Below, in pieces: positions 23,178 through 33,626 of a stretch of 64,000 nt of DNA (position 1 is the first letter of the stretch; every line of letters starts with the position of its first letter). Location: contig JADWQD010000011.1 in the NCBI GenBank assembly GCA_016110215.1, positions 1,178,001-1,242,000 on the forward strand. The letters run 5' to 3'. The notes beneath the pieces were generated by a model. That model searched no databases, was not told the DNA's origin, and was given only the letters and a program-made list of their open reading frames with translations. The DNA is from Capronia americana (taxonomy: Eukaryota > Ascomycota > Eurotiomycetes > Chaetothyriales > Herpotrichiellaceae). A program made the position numbers and the translations under genes.

Positions 23178-25346
23178 ATGGCGACTCAAACTGAAGTCAT
23201 AACGCCGATGTCATCCCGCCCTGCGCCCCCACATGTGCGTCGCCGCTCCTCCTCCCACTCGGCGCCGAAGAAGCCCTGGCAACACACTCGTCGTCCATCC
23301 TTCGCTTCGAGCCATTCTAGGCCAGACCCAGAGGAGGTGCAGCGGCTCTCTGAGCATATCTCGCGTCAGACAACTCGCTCCTCCCACCGCCGCACGCCTG
23401 AGTGGTACAAGATTCGTTGGTTCAAGGGCATCACAGATGACATCAAGAGAAGAGCTCCATACTACTGGAGCGACTGGAAAGATGCATGGGACTATAGGGT
23501 CATCCCCGCCACAGTGTATATGTACTTTGCAAAGTATGATGAACCCATATACCATATACATAAACTGTTTCCACAAAACCGCCTGCATTTGCCTCTCTGG
23601 AGATGATAGATTTGGGACTAACCAACTCTTCAGCATCCTCCCGGCATTGGCCTTCTCTCTCGACATGTTCACCAAGACGCACAACTCGTTCGGCGTCAAC
23701 GAGGTTCTCCTCTCCTCGGTGCTGGCTTGTGGAGTATTTTCCCTCTTCGCCTGCCAGCCGCTGGTCATTGTCGGAGTTACTGGACCTATCACAGTCTTCT
23801 CCTACACGGTCTATGACATCGTAGTGCCTGGAGGCACCAACTACTTCTCCTTCATGGCCTGGATCGGGATTTGGTCCTTGATCATGCATTGGATTCTGGC
23901 ATTCGCAAACAGCTGCAATGCCCTGACATACGTAACACTGTTTACCTGTGACACCTTTGGCTTCTATGTCGCCTTCATTTACCTTCAGAAGGGCATCCAG
24001 GTCTTGACCCGACAGTGGGGCCTAGCCGGTGAGACGAGTGCTTATCTTTCTGTCATGGTCAGTCTACTCGTGCTCGGCTTCGCCTATGGATGCGGTGTCC
24101 TCGGAAACAGCAATTTGTTGCAACGCCATGTGAGGAAGTTCATCGAGGACTATGGCACCCCGCTGACGATCATTTTCTTCACTGGATTTGTCCACATTGG
24201 TCACATGAAGGATGTGCATGTCGAGACGTTACCAACGAGCAAGGCCTTTCATCCGACCACCGATCGTGACTGGTTCGTGCACTTTTGGAACATCAGCGTC
24301 GGGGAGGTTTTCCTTGCTATACCGTTCGCCATCTTGCTCACAATTCTGTTCTGGTTCGATCACAATGGTACGTATGATCGCGACTGTCTGAACGTATCCC
24401 ACACTGACGAGCGCTAGTGTCGTCCCTCATCGCGCAAGGATCTGAGTTCCCTCTTCGCAAGCCACCTGGGTTCCACTGGGACATCTTTCTCCTTGGATGC
24501 ACTACTGGGCTTGCCGGTATTCTTGGCATTCCGTTCCCGAATGGCCTGATCCCGCAAGCGCCCTTCCATACGCAAGCCCTCTGCGTCACGCGCCAAGTGG
24601 TTGACGAGAAAGCGAAAGGTCACATTGTCCGAGTAACAGACCACGTCGTCGAGCAACGCTTCAGCAACCTCGCGCAAGGCCTGTTGTTCCTCGTCACAAT
24701 GAGCGGCCCTCTTCTGGTCGTGCTGCATTTGATTCCGCAGGGCGTTCTCGCCGGCTTGTTCTTTGTCATGGGTGTTCAAGCACTCATGGGAAACGGGATT
24801 ACTCAGAAACTACTCTTCCTTGCGAAGGACAAGGAGTTGACCGATGCGACGGATCCCTTGGCGAGAATCGAGCGTCGTCGAGCCATCTGGGTCTTTGTGG
24901 CGTGCGAACTGATCGGCTTCGGGGCTACTTTTGCCATCTCTCAGACCATTGCGGCCATTGGATTTCCCATCATCATTCTCTTGCTCATCCCGTTCCGGAC
25001 GTGGTTGATGCCGAAATGGTTTCGGGATGAAGAGCTGAGGATCCTCGATGCACCTACCGCTGGCTCTTTCGTGATGGAAAGCGTGGGCGGTGCGTACGGA
25101 GAGAGCGAGGAAACTTCACCGGCGGCGAGGACACCACTGGATGAGAGTGACGAGAACGCAGTGGTCGACGATACCCTGGAACGAGGTGAAAGCCATGAAT
25201 TGCACAGTGTATTGGCCAACAAGCGGTCTGGGGAAAGGGAAGGCGAGAGCACTGGAGGGGGGCGTAGAGCGAGTCACAGTGAGATGCAGAGGCCTGACGC
25301 CGGCATGAGGAGAAGAAGCCACAGTTCGATGCAGAGACCGGGCTAG
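23178..25346 (+). CDS. BOR1: Bor1-type boron/bicarbonate transporter (SLC4 family)
   Basis: Three exons (23178-23533, 23634-24367, 24418-25346) encode 672 residues. Both introns are required for frame; the first has an ideal GACTAAC branch site. The protein is a polytopic plasma or vacuolar membrane anion exchanger; yeast Bor1 exports borate. After about 115 hydrophilic Ser/Arg-rich residues come the SLC4 signatures NILPALAFSLDM, QPLVIVGVTGPITVF, and DHNVSSLIAQ followed by PPGFHWD and GLPFPNGLIPQAP-like IPFPNGLIPQAP. The second intron interrupts DHN|VSSLIAQ exactly. The core has at least ten hydrophobic segments. The C-terminal ~95 residues are hydrophilic, with repeated MQRP and SHS motifs, and are probably cytosolic. 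The length is normal for fungal Bor1. Confidence 0.96.
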
Positions 25347-26936
25347 AGAACGGCTACGTCGACGTTGATAGAGGGTATCTAGATGTAGATAGACGGCATG
25401 TAGACGTCAAAAGGACGAGGGGTTAGAAGTGAGACGACGGTCGGGTAGGGTCCGCACAGAGAAGAGGAGACGACCACGACGACTCAGATCAAGATACAGG
25501 GAAGACGTTTGTGACCACCGTATTTGGTGTGGAGATGAGAAAGGCCCCGACGAAACGAGGATGAGAAGAAGGAACGAGTGTAGGTGTGAGTTTTGAATGG
25601 CCTATTGGGCCAACATCTCGACGTGTCTCGATGAATTCGAGATCCTAACGAAAGCCATCCGTTTTTCGATCTCCTGAATATGTTGAAAGAAAAGAAGAGA
25701 GCGAAGACCGACTTTTATTCCCTCTTTCGTCGAAGTTGAGACGACTGGCCAGGCATGGCATAGGATAGCCTGTGGACATTTCTCGCCTCGGTGTGCCGTG
25801 CCCAAGTCTTGCTTGATTTGACTTCTCCATCCCATAGGATATCCTATCCGTTCACAGGCAATACGAATCAGTATCCATGTCCGTTTCCATTTCTACATTT
25901 CCATTCAGCATACAGTGCCACCACATGGCATGGCATGGAATTGGATGGGCATGGATGCAGGCGCCCAACGAACAAAGACAAGGCGAGATGTGGAGTAGTT
26001 CCAGATAGCTACCTACCTATCTACATAGTACCGACAGGACGTTATAGCCTCTAGGAAGAAAGTTCAGATTTCAAGACACGCCGCATGCCTTGGTTGCACC
26101 ACTGCACCACTGCACCAATGCACATACGAGTACTACTGGATGTTCGAGCCCAACTAACTAACGAACTACCTATACCCTTGACCACTTGACCACTTGTTGT
26201 TCTCCGTATTGGCTGCCATCCCTAGGTAGGTATGTTTCTCCAGGACGGTACGCCAGATGGGGTACACAGTATGTAGGTAGGTAGGCAGGCAGGCCTTCTT
26301 GAGTCGGAACGATTTCCTGTTCCGGCTTCCTTGCCTGTGATGCGTTGGTCGTGGTCCTTTGCGCTGTCGGCTGCACTATCACACACTGGTTAGAGTTTGT
26401 CCTTTGTGCTCTTGCGCTGTTTGTTACACTGTCACACTGTCCTTTGCGCGGTCCATTGTGCTGTTCGTTGAGGTGTCCTTTGTGCTGCTTGGACTTGTCC
26501 TTTGCACTGTCCTTTGCTCTGTCCGTTGCACTGTCTTTGATCCCGATTATCTGGCCCTGGTCTCGGCACTGTCTGATGTGCCATCTCCCCAGGAACTCAG
26601 TTGATCCCCTGTCTAACGCGCCCGGACTGCATTTCACTGCCCAATCACTCCATGATTGAGCGGTTTGAATTACGAGGCAGGGCTCTGTACTCTGAATCAC
26701 GGCCGTCTTTGGTCGATCTCAAGCATTCCTTCCTGTTTGCTCGGATCGTCGTCAACTGTGCACAGCGTCTGTGTCGCATGTCATGATTTCCAGACGGGCC
26801 GATTGCTATAGGGGTGTGGATCTCCGGTGCAGGCATTTGCATCTTACGGTTCATCTCAAAGAGTGTCGAATTTCTGTGTAGCCATAATGTTAGCCGAATG
26901 CGCATGGGCATTCGTGTTCATAGCTCACACTCATAT
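25347..26936. other. Convergent intergenic region
   Basis: This lies between the 3' ends of two convergent genes. It contains short CTAC and GTAG/GCAG repeats (about 26010-26025 and 26273-26292) and a diverged tandem repeat described separately. No conserved gene was seen. Confidence 0.45.
26352..26540. repeat. Diverged tandem repeat of a TGTCCTTTGYRCTG-like unit
   Basis: Roughly ten imperfect copies of TGTCCTTTG followed by a few variable bases are spread over about 190 bases. The array makes long open frames on both strands (Cys/Leu-rich on +, Lys/Asp/Ser-rich on -). These are explained by the repeat and are not taken as genes. Confidence 0.7.
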
Positions 26937-27850
26937 TCAGAGCTCCCTTCCTGTGTTCCACACAAAGTTCTTCCCTTGACCCCAAAGCTCGGCACCCAAT
27001 TCTCCCAGGCTGGATCGCAGGTCTTTCCACTCGAATGTGGAGAGGGAATCAAGATGCAAAATCCCCAGCACAACCAGTAAACTGAACAGACTACACCCGC
27101 TGACCACGTAAAGGCACTTGAGTCTCAGCACGGTCCTTCGCCGCCGATCGTCCCTGTACCCGTCCGTCCCCCTCATCGTGATGTCGATATCCTGCTGCGT
27201 GGCAAAGTATACCATCATCAGCACAACGGAGACGCAGATCCAGCAGAGCAGAGACCGGCTCAGCAGATGCAGAGATGGTTGAGTCGCGTGGCTGAGGCGG
27301 AAGATCTGCAAACAGAGGAAGGAAAGCAGGATGCTGAGGGAGAGGAGTCGCAGGAGGACGGCGAGCGGCGAATATTGCAACAGCCAGCGGGACATGAGGG
27401 AGGAGGCGAACATATGGGCAAGATACGCCGCTGCGCCGGCCTAGAAGCGCGATGTTAGCCCTAGTCACACTCGAAGACGAGGAGAGGAGACAACACCATC
27501 TGCAAACAAGCAAGGTGCAAAACACGGGACTGGGTAGGGGGACAAGGAGACAGCACGCCAACACTCGTCCTGCCTCGTCCCGTCCTGTACATACCCACAA
27601 GAAGCTCAAGCATACTTGGGCGATCGCAATTCTTTGGAACGTGGCATTCTCGGGCGCAATGATATGACCGTCCCGTCGACTATGCTCATATGAGAAGGAA
27701 CCTTGGCCATGCACGAGCTGATAAATGCTGAAACTCGTCTGGCAAGCCCACCATGCCGCCGAGATGGTCGAGAGCGACCGGCACAGAAGAAGCGGCGCAC
27801 TGTTCGTGGTTTCGTCAGCACCGACATTGTAACAGTCTCGCAAGGAACAT
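26937..27850 (-). CDS. Uncharacterised multi-pass membrane protein, 5' end unresolved
   Basis: Two exons are clear: the 3' exon 26937-27440 and an upstream exon ending at 27595, joined over a 154-bp intron (27441-27594, GTATGT...GCTAAC...CTAG). The join reads LSFLW|AGAAAYLAHMF. Predicted membrane spans lie around AAWWACQTSFSIYQLV, RIAIAQVCLSFLWAGAAAYL, LLRLLSLSILLSFLCLQIF, LLCWICVSVVLMMVYFA and LYVVSGCSLFSLLVVLGIL, giving about five. The upstream exon has no in-frame ATG before a stop at about 27885, so at least one further 5' exon is missing from this model; the right boundary given is approximate. The C-terminal tail after the last span is short and hydrophilic. I do not recognise the family, and the function is unknown. 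Confidence 0.7.
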
Positions 27851-28963
27851 GCGTTTCGGAGCAGAAGAGCGTTCGCCACGTTCTACAGAGTAGACTGTTT
27901 CTAAATTTCTTTCAAAAGAAAAAATTCTTTCTTTCCGCAGGCAGAGACTTACTGCCACTGCTTTTGAACTCCGAGCACGACGGCTACGCGGGGATAGCGA
28001 GCTGACCTCGCCACGCACGATCGTGGAGTGTCCCTCTCGTTGGCTCCATGTTGCGACCGAGCTGGATGTGACCGTGACCCTCCTGTGCCTGCGACCTCGC
28101 CGTAAGATGGTGGCACTGGCACCAGTTCCTCCAGGTTTGCCAGCGGGGACGGAGTGTTGCAGCGCTATGGCGGCTGCATGGCCTTTGTTGCGGTGCCTTG
28201 GCACGGTGTTGTTTCCTCTACCCGCGACGGCTTGAACGTTTATCACCAATTCTACAGAGATTGGGTCGAAAGGACACGGGTATCGAGGCAGAGAGTTTGC
28301 TGAACTGAGGCGCGTGACCGTCGAGGTGTCAATCAAGGGGACTTGGCTCAAACTTCTCTTACATGCGTCGAATCAAATCACGTTTCACGCTGGCTTCCAC
28401 TTTCCCCGGATTCTTGGCCGCATCTCCAGGCCGTCGCCGGGGACCCAGGAACGGATTTGACCAAGTTCTTCAGCCGCAACGCATCGATATTCTGGAATGA
28501 GAAAGTCTTCACACGCATGCACGGCATCCACAGACGCTTGGATTCGAGGCTGAGAAGAACACCTCCAGAATGGGAGTAAACAGACTCTGTTTTCTGCAAT
28601 CCATAATTGCGAACTAGTAACCAGGACAGGTAACGTCAACGAGAGAAACCAGTCCGTCCCTCGCACGTCGAGCGTAGACGCTTATGGCGCCCTGCTATTT
28701 TGCAAACTGCCTCTGCCGCCGTAATCGCAGTTTCCGACACCATCCCTCCCATGCCTTGTACCGAAGTGAACTTCTATCGTGGGTATCATAAACGCATAAC
28801 CGTATCATATCCCGAAAATGCTATCGTAGTTTGGCCGCTGCATCGACCAGCGAAGACGAATAGGCCAGAAGTAATCGTAGGAGGAAGGTGATTCTTATCG
28901 GTCGATAACTTCTATCTGTCCTCGATCACCGAGCAGGATAGCACAGGATATCGGCTGAAGCGT
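27851..28963. other. Intergenic; probably hides a first exon
   Basis: This spans the gap between the membrane-protein gene and the eIF1 stop codon. The missing first exon of the membrane-protein gene should lie here on the minus strand. A fair donor (GGCA|GTAAGT) occurs near 27947, but no exon with a good ATG could be joined to it in frame. The longest open frame (27815-28351, -) shows no family feature. Confidence 0.35.
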
Positions 28964-29630
28964 TTAGAAACCGTGGACCTGTCGCCGCGTTAGTAGGCTC
29001 CCTTTCTGACTCAGGATGGGTGCCTACCTTGATAGTCTTGGCGTCAAGCTCGAGGCCATCCTTTGCGACCAAGAACTCTTGAACATCTTTGCGCTGATCA
29101 CCTTGAAGTTGGATCACCTCGCCCATCTCACTGTCCGTGACGATTGTGCCATTGCAAGCTAGCTCTTGTCAGCCATGCATGTCCGTGCCCTTGCGATGTT
29201 CCAACATACCAAACTTCTTCTTGATGACCTTGAGAATCTTCTTCTGGTCGAACTTCTTAGGAAGACCTTGGACGGTTGTCAAAGTCTTACGACCATTTCG
29301 CTGCTGGATGCGAATGTGGATATAGTTCTGGGATTGCTTCGCTTCCCCAGTGTCGTCGTCGGCCTCCGCGAAGGGGTCTGTCAGACAAAACAAGTCAGCC
29401 GTGAGTCACGAAACCCTCCATCCTCAGCCTGACGTGCGCCGACCGAAATGCGACTTGTCGACAGTGCCACGCAATGATGTTCGCAGATAGCGTCTCGAGG
29501 GCACCTTCGCATCAGGCACGCGATCGGTTGAGCGTTTGGTGTCGGGGTCGATGGCAGCGACGGTGGCGAGGGGTGAGCTGAAAGAGGGGTTGGGCTTACC
29601 AAAGGTTTTGAGGTTTTGGATAGTTGACAT
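28964..29630 (-). CDS. SUI1: Translation initiation factor eIF1 (Sui1)
   Basis: Four exons, in gene order 29630-29600, 29377-29210, 29158-29028 and 28978-28964, encode 114 residues, the standard eIF1 length. The factor binds the 40S subunit and controls start-codon choice. Landmarks are MSTIQNLKTFDPFAEADDD (the flexible tail), then NYIHIRIQQRNGRKTLTTVQG, LPKKFDQKKILKVIKKKFACNG, then GEVIQLQGDQRK and the C-terminal KVHGF. The last exon codes only for VHGF plus the stop, after a 49-bp intron with a perfect TACTAAC branch site. The ATG is preceded by TTT, so position -3 is a pyrimidine; such weak context is typical of eIF1 genes and underlies autoregulation. The Asterix gene lies directly upstream on the same strand. 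Confidence 0.97.
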
Positions 29631-30114
29631 AAACTCGTCGGTTCCGGGGAACGGTTGGACTTGAAAAGTGATCTGGCGTTGAGAAATAGGGGGATAGAAG
29701 CTGTAGTCGCAAAGACGGTTGTTCGTTGGAGTGGAGAGTCTGTCTGTTTGCTGTTGGGAGTTGTGGTTGGAATGAAAGAAAGAAAGCAAAGGGGCGGGGG
29801 AATTCGCCGCAGGCCAGCCCGCCAAGCCCAAGTGGCACTTGCAATGGAACCGAACAGCAAAACTGCCGTCACGCCTGGGGCAACAGCATGTGACAGCGCG
29901 ATGTGGCTTCGAGGTGATGACTCCAACCACGCACCTCGATTCTGGGGGAAGCGACTCAAATGATTCAGAGTTGATTATACAGGCTGTCCAACTGTGCTCT
30001 TCCGCGGCATACAGGGTTGCTCTCTACGCGATACAGGCAACACCGGAGAGTCGTACCGATATCCAGCACTTTGCCCACTCCAGCCCATACATCTGAAGAC
30101 CGGGTTCACTAACG
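29631..30114. other. eIF1 promoter and leader, Asterix 3' flank
   Basis: This 484-base gap lies between two tandem minus-strand genes. It must hold the eIF1 promoter and leader and the Asterix 3' UTR. The long open frame seen here on the minus strand (29381-29959) overlaps eIF1 intron 1 and shows no conserved feature. Confidence 0.5.
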
Positions 30115-30768
30115 CTACGTCGCTGCAGCCGCCGGCGCTGCAGCAGGCCCCCTTGCATTCGGTGGTGGTGGCAGAAACAAAGGCATGTATGTCTGCATCC
30201 ACAAGTCAGTAGCTCTTCCACACCCTGGCTGTGACCAGTACATACTACACCGACAGCGAGGACTATCAAGGTAATTAGCCGGAATTAAAACGTAAAATCG
30301 ACCGGCACGTCACCTACCTGCCATTCCAAAAGAGAGGTATCCTGGGGTCCCGGTAGGACTTGACTTTTGCGCTGGAGTTTCTCCCAGCCAGTTCAGAAGA
30401 GCAGTCATCAGCGAGAACCTGATCCAGTCAATCCAATACACGTAGTCCGGTTACAATTTCTTACCATCCAAGCATCCTGATGTTGCTGTTAGCTGTGTGT
30501 GACGATGGCTAAAGTGCTTCTTCTTACCTGTTTCTTGTGAACATCTGTGGTCTTGTGGTCAGTATTATCGCACCTCGAACCATAGAAGAGCACTTACAGC
30601 AGCCATGGGCATGGTACTGGTGATGGTCGAGCTGAAATCGGAGGCCTTTTCATCTTTTGGTTCGGTATATGGAATGACTGCATTGTCTGTCAGCAATCCT
30701 TGATCCTACGGATCTGTGAGAATCGACTCACTGAGATCTGCCCGTCGCATATCCTTCTTAGAAGCCAT
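30115..30768 (-). CDS. Asterix/WDR83OS homologue (PAT complex), seven exons
   Basis: In gene order the exons are 30768-30732, 30677-30598, 30544-30528, 30476-30465, 30418-30318, 30262-30246 and 30192-30115; together they give 101 residues. No exon is long enough to be found as an ORF. The spliced protein starts MASKKDMRRADLIIPY and continues with STMPMAAMFTRNR, then WFSLMTALLNWLGETPAQK, then GYLSFGMAVLAVGVTYMPLF and an LPPPP-Ala-rich tail. This matches the small Asterix family: a conserved RRxD...PY start, two or three membrane helices and a YLPLFLPP-like end. Asterix pairs with CCDC47 in the ER as the PAT chaperone for polar membrane helices. All six introns (46-55 bp) have GT...AG ends, and each is needed for frame. 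Three exons are only 17, 12 and 17 bases long. Confidence 0.9.
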
Positions 30769-31239
30769 TCTTGCAGATTGCCGACAATTCGCGAGACTAC
30801 TTGACGAAACTAATGAAGAGAGAATGATCTGAAGAAGCTTGCAAGGCGAGGCTGGTAGAATCTCGGAAATAACAGGCTTGGCGGCGCAATCAACTTGTGC
30901 CGCTTTTGAAATTAGTTACTCTAGACTCTCAACTCACTTTGCGCACACGAATATGACAGTGGATTTACTGAATTGGAGGCAACCGCGTCTGCTCTGAGCG
31001 GCAGTTCTTTGGAGTTTCTCTCAGCGGTGGAATATCGCGTCCTCGTCCTCATCCTCGCGCCAAGACGAGGTAATTCGACACCCAGCTCACCCCCGTTTGG
31101 GATGGAGGGTGATGCCGCCCTGTGCTCACCGCCCACCCGCCCGACGCAATGGAGCTCTCCTTCAACCACTAGTCTCGTCATAGCAAAACTGTGCTTTTAA
31201 AGATCTATCCGTTACCATGTCACTCGAAGCCAAGCTAGC
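30769..31239. other. Intergenic, Asterix promoter side
   Basis: No conserved gene was seen. It separates the Asterix start codon from the retroelement relic. Confidence 0.45.
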
Positions 31240-31655
31240 TTAAGCCGTGCAAGATAGTGTCATCCCCGGTGCTGATTCCATCGCAATCTCGAGTCCATTT
31301 CGACACCCAAATACCGGCATGACGGCGAGGCCTGGACGGTGGCGTGCGGTAGGCGATGGGTGAGTGGTGTTGACCTTGGGATCTCTCGTGAAGTGGACCA
31401 ACTCGTACTTCTTTGGCGCGAATTGTGATCTATACTGTCGTGCCCATTTTTCGGCTTTCCGATGGATGGACTTGAGGGTCTTACATTGCGCTGTACTATC
31501 GGACCCCACTACGAGGATAGAGACATCGTCGATGTATCCTACGGCCTCTGTGTTCTTAGTCTTGCATGTCTCAGCGTTGTAGAACAGGTAGAGCATTGGC
31601 GAGAGCGGAGATCCTTGAAGTATGCCGGTTTGAGCAGGTTGTGAGACCGAAGACC
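31240..31655 (-). mobile_element. Relic of a LINE (non-LTR) reverse transcriptase
   Basis: One minus-strand frame reads QTGILQGSPLSPMLYLFYNA (the RT block with QGxxLSP), then AVGYIDDVSILVVG (the catalytic YxDD box, here YIDD), then KAEKWARQYRSQFAPKKYELVHFTR. This order and the FAPxKYELxHFTR ending are characteristic of fungal Tad/I-like LINE elements. Only about 400 bases survive. The endonuclease, the front of the RT and the RNase H region are not recognisable nearby, so this is a truncated dead fragment. It sits between the Asterix gene and the 3' end of the mannosidase gene. Confidence 0.85.
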
Positions 31656-31814
31656 ATCATGACTTCACACGCAGGCGCAACTCGCAGATAGCTGACCGCC
31701 CTATTCGTTCAAGGAGACAGGACATCTGGAGACAGAACTGCCGAGTTCCAATTCTAAGTTTCATTTGCCAGAATCGAAGAGCTTCAGAATGCAGTCCTGG
31801 ATGAGGAGTCCATC

Positions 31815-33626
31815 TCAGGTCGGCCGTCTTAGAGGATGCGCCTCCGTGTTGAGGACATATTCGTCCAGACTGATCAGGCTTGGTTCGCTGAAAATCAGAT
31901 AGAAATACTTCAGCGTTTCTGCCAGCCAGAAGCTCTCCATCCGGTCATCCTTAGGAGGCAAGCCGTCAATACCGGTAGCAGTAATATCAGAGAGGGCAGC
32001 GTTGGCGAACTCGGTCCTGGTGATATTCTGAATCGACTGGAACATTTGCCAGGCCTTCTCTGGATAAGTTTTGTTGCCCGTGACTCGGTACATGACAAAG
32101 ACACTTTCAATGGCTTCAGGTCTGAGGATGTAGCGACGATCATCAATGTTGGTGAAGCCCGGAGGAAGGCGCTTCTGAAGGATAATTTCGTCGATGTTGC
32201 TGTTTGCCGAAGCGGATCCGGCACGCTCAAGAATGGCAGCATCATAGGTTGCTGTATCCCAGACACACCGATCATTCGCCGGGCATGGCGCGAAGTGAGC
32301 AATTTCAGGCATGACGCCCATAGGCATGTTTTCGTAGGCCCAGATACAACCATCCGTAAGCCTTTGGCCGATTGCGACGTGCTCGTCATTGGAAAACAGA
32401 CGACCGCCCAAGGCAAACATGCCACCAGCAAAACATGTCAGATGTTGAGCCCTTGGCTCTTGAACGACACCGTGGTGATCTGCTCGAGCGTCTCCACCAA
32501 ATAGGACGTCTGCATTTGAGGGTGTCATTGGCCTGAACAACAAGTGCTGGATTGAAGCCGTCATCGACTGCTCATAGAGCTTTTCATAAACGGGTGCAAG
32601 GCCGCCGAGGAGAGCATATTCTTTAGCAAAGTATTCATACAGTGAATCGGACATCCCACCCAAGGTGAAGCTTCGATCCGATGTCGTATCTTGGTTCTTG
32701 GGATTGACAACAACTGGCCAGAGTCCAGGGAGCTTTGTTTTTCCTTGTTGCTGATCAAAGAGTCTCGTAATCCTATCAATGCCATCGTACCATCTCGGGT
32801 CATCGGTCAGCTGACTGAGGCGTGTAAACTCCAAAGACAATGAACCAAGCTCGGAAACAAGCATGAAGTCGGGTAGGACTTGCTTCTCGGTACCAGCAGC
32901 GGCCTTCTTCCAGTCCCATCTCGTGATGGGCATATGATTGGGCGTGTCGAAAGCAACGAGCAGCATCTCACCGACTTCAACAGCCTTAGTCAATAGTCTC
33001 CTGTCGCCGCTCAGATCGTAAGCAGCCAAGAAGCCACCAAGATAGCGGATCGTGGTCTCAAAGATATTGATGGTGGTATCGGTTGAAGTCGAGAAATCGA
33101 TATCGACCGCCGCCGCCGCCGCCTCCGCGAAATCGTCTTTCAAATCCATAATCCAGAGTGTATCAAGCGCATCTACTAGAGAAGCAGCCCAACCACCAAA
33201 GGTATCTCTACCCTCGCCCGATATGGGCGCTAGCTCGTCGTGCAACCACGCTCGTGCTCGGTAAGAGCGCCAGCATCTTTCAAACGCCTCTTTGACCTGT
33301 TGCTGTCGGCTCAGGCGCAATTGCGCATCCTGAGTAGATTCGGGCGAGAAGGAGTGTTGTATCGGCGGTAGCTGCTTGGGCTTGCTGGTGGGCACAGGGG
33401 TGAGGCTATCGAGGGGATAATGCGTTGGTCGGCTCTTCCAGAACGAGTTGGTCACCTCTACTTCTGGCTTCTGAAGAGCAGATGTCGACTGCGGTGCGCT
33501 TGCACTTGGCGGAATGGTGTTTCGCCAGAGGGGGAAAGCGCTATCATGGAGCTGATATAGAAGGATCAATGTCATGGCTGTAAGGGCGACGACGAGCCAC
33601 ACTCGCCGTGTTGCTAGGACGATCAT
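31815..33626 (-). CDS. GH47 class I alpha-1,2-mannosidase, type II membrane
   Basis: A single exon of 603 residues. The ATG at 33626 (A at -3) is used; the TTG two codons earlier is not a normal start. Residues ~8-27 form a signal anchor (RVWLVVALTAMTLILLYQL), followed by a Pro/Ser-rich stem, then the (alpha/alpha)7 GH47 domain. Conserved pieces are GGWAASLVDALDTLWIM, FETTIRYLGGFLAAYD, LVSELGSLSLEF, the HLTCFAGGMFALGG Cys box, RPEAIESVFVMYRVTG, ESFWLAETLKYFYLIFS and the Ca-binding end NTEAHP. A second Cys (HFAPCPANDRC) probably supplies the family disulfide. The enzyme trims Man alpha-1,2 residues from N-glycans in the ER or Golgi. An out-of-frame ATG lies 13 bases upstream in a weak context. 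Confidence 0.96.
   Translation of the reverse strand: MIVLATRRVWLVVALTAMTLILLYQLHDSAFPLWRNTIPPSASAPQSTSALQKPEVEVTNSFWKSRPTHYPLDSLTPVPTSKPKQLPPIQHSFSPESTQDAQLRLSRQQQVKEAFERCWRSYRARAWLHDELAPISGEGRDTFGGWAASLVDALDTLWIMDLKDDFAEAAAAAVDIDFSTSTDTTINIFETTIRYLGGFLAAYDLSGDRRLLTKAVEVGEMLLVAFDTPNHMPITRWDWKKAAAGTEKQVLPDFMLVSELGSLSLEFTRLSQLTDDPRWYDGIDRITRLFDQQQGKTKLPGLWPVVVNPKNQDTTSDRSFTLGGMSDSLYEYFAKEYALLGGLAPVYEKLYEQSMTASIQHLLFRPMTPSNADVLFGGDARADHHGVVQEPRAQHLTCFAGGMFALGGRLFSNDEHVAIGQRLTDGCIWAYENMPMGVMPEIAHFAPCPANDRCVWDTATYDAAILERAGSASANSNIDEIILQKRLPPGFTNIDDRRYILRPEAIESVFVMYRVTGNKTYPEKAWQMFQSIQNITRTEFANAALSDITATGIDGLPPKDDRMESFWLAETLKYFYLIFSEPSLISLDEYVLNTEAHPLRRPT

Noticed and set aside
27815..28351. 178-residue minus-strand frame upstream of the membrane-protein gene
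   Set aside because: It begins at a TTG, is Arg/Ser-rich without hydrophobic spans and cannot be joined sensibly to the membrane-protein exons.
29381..29959. 192-residue minus-strand frame overlapping the eIF1 start
   Set aside because: It spans eIF1 intron 1 and leader; the spliced eIF1 reading explains the conserved part fully.
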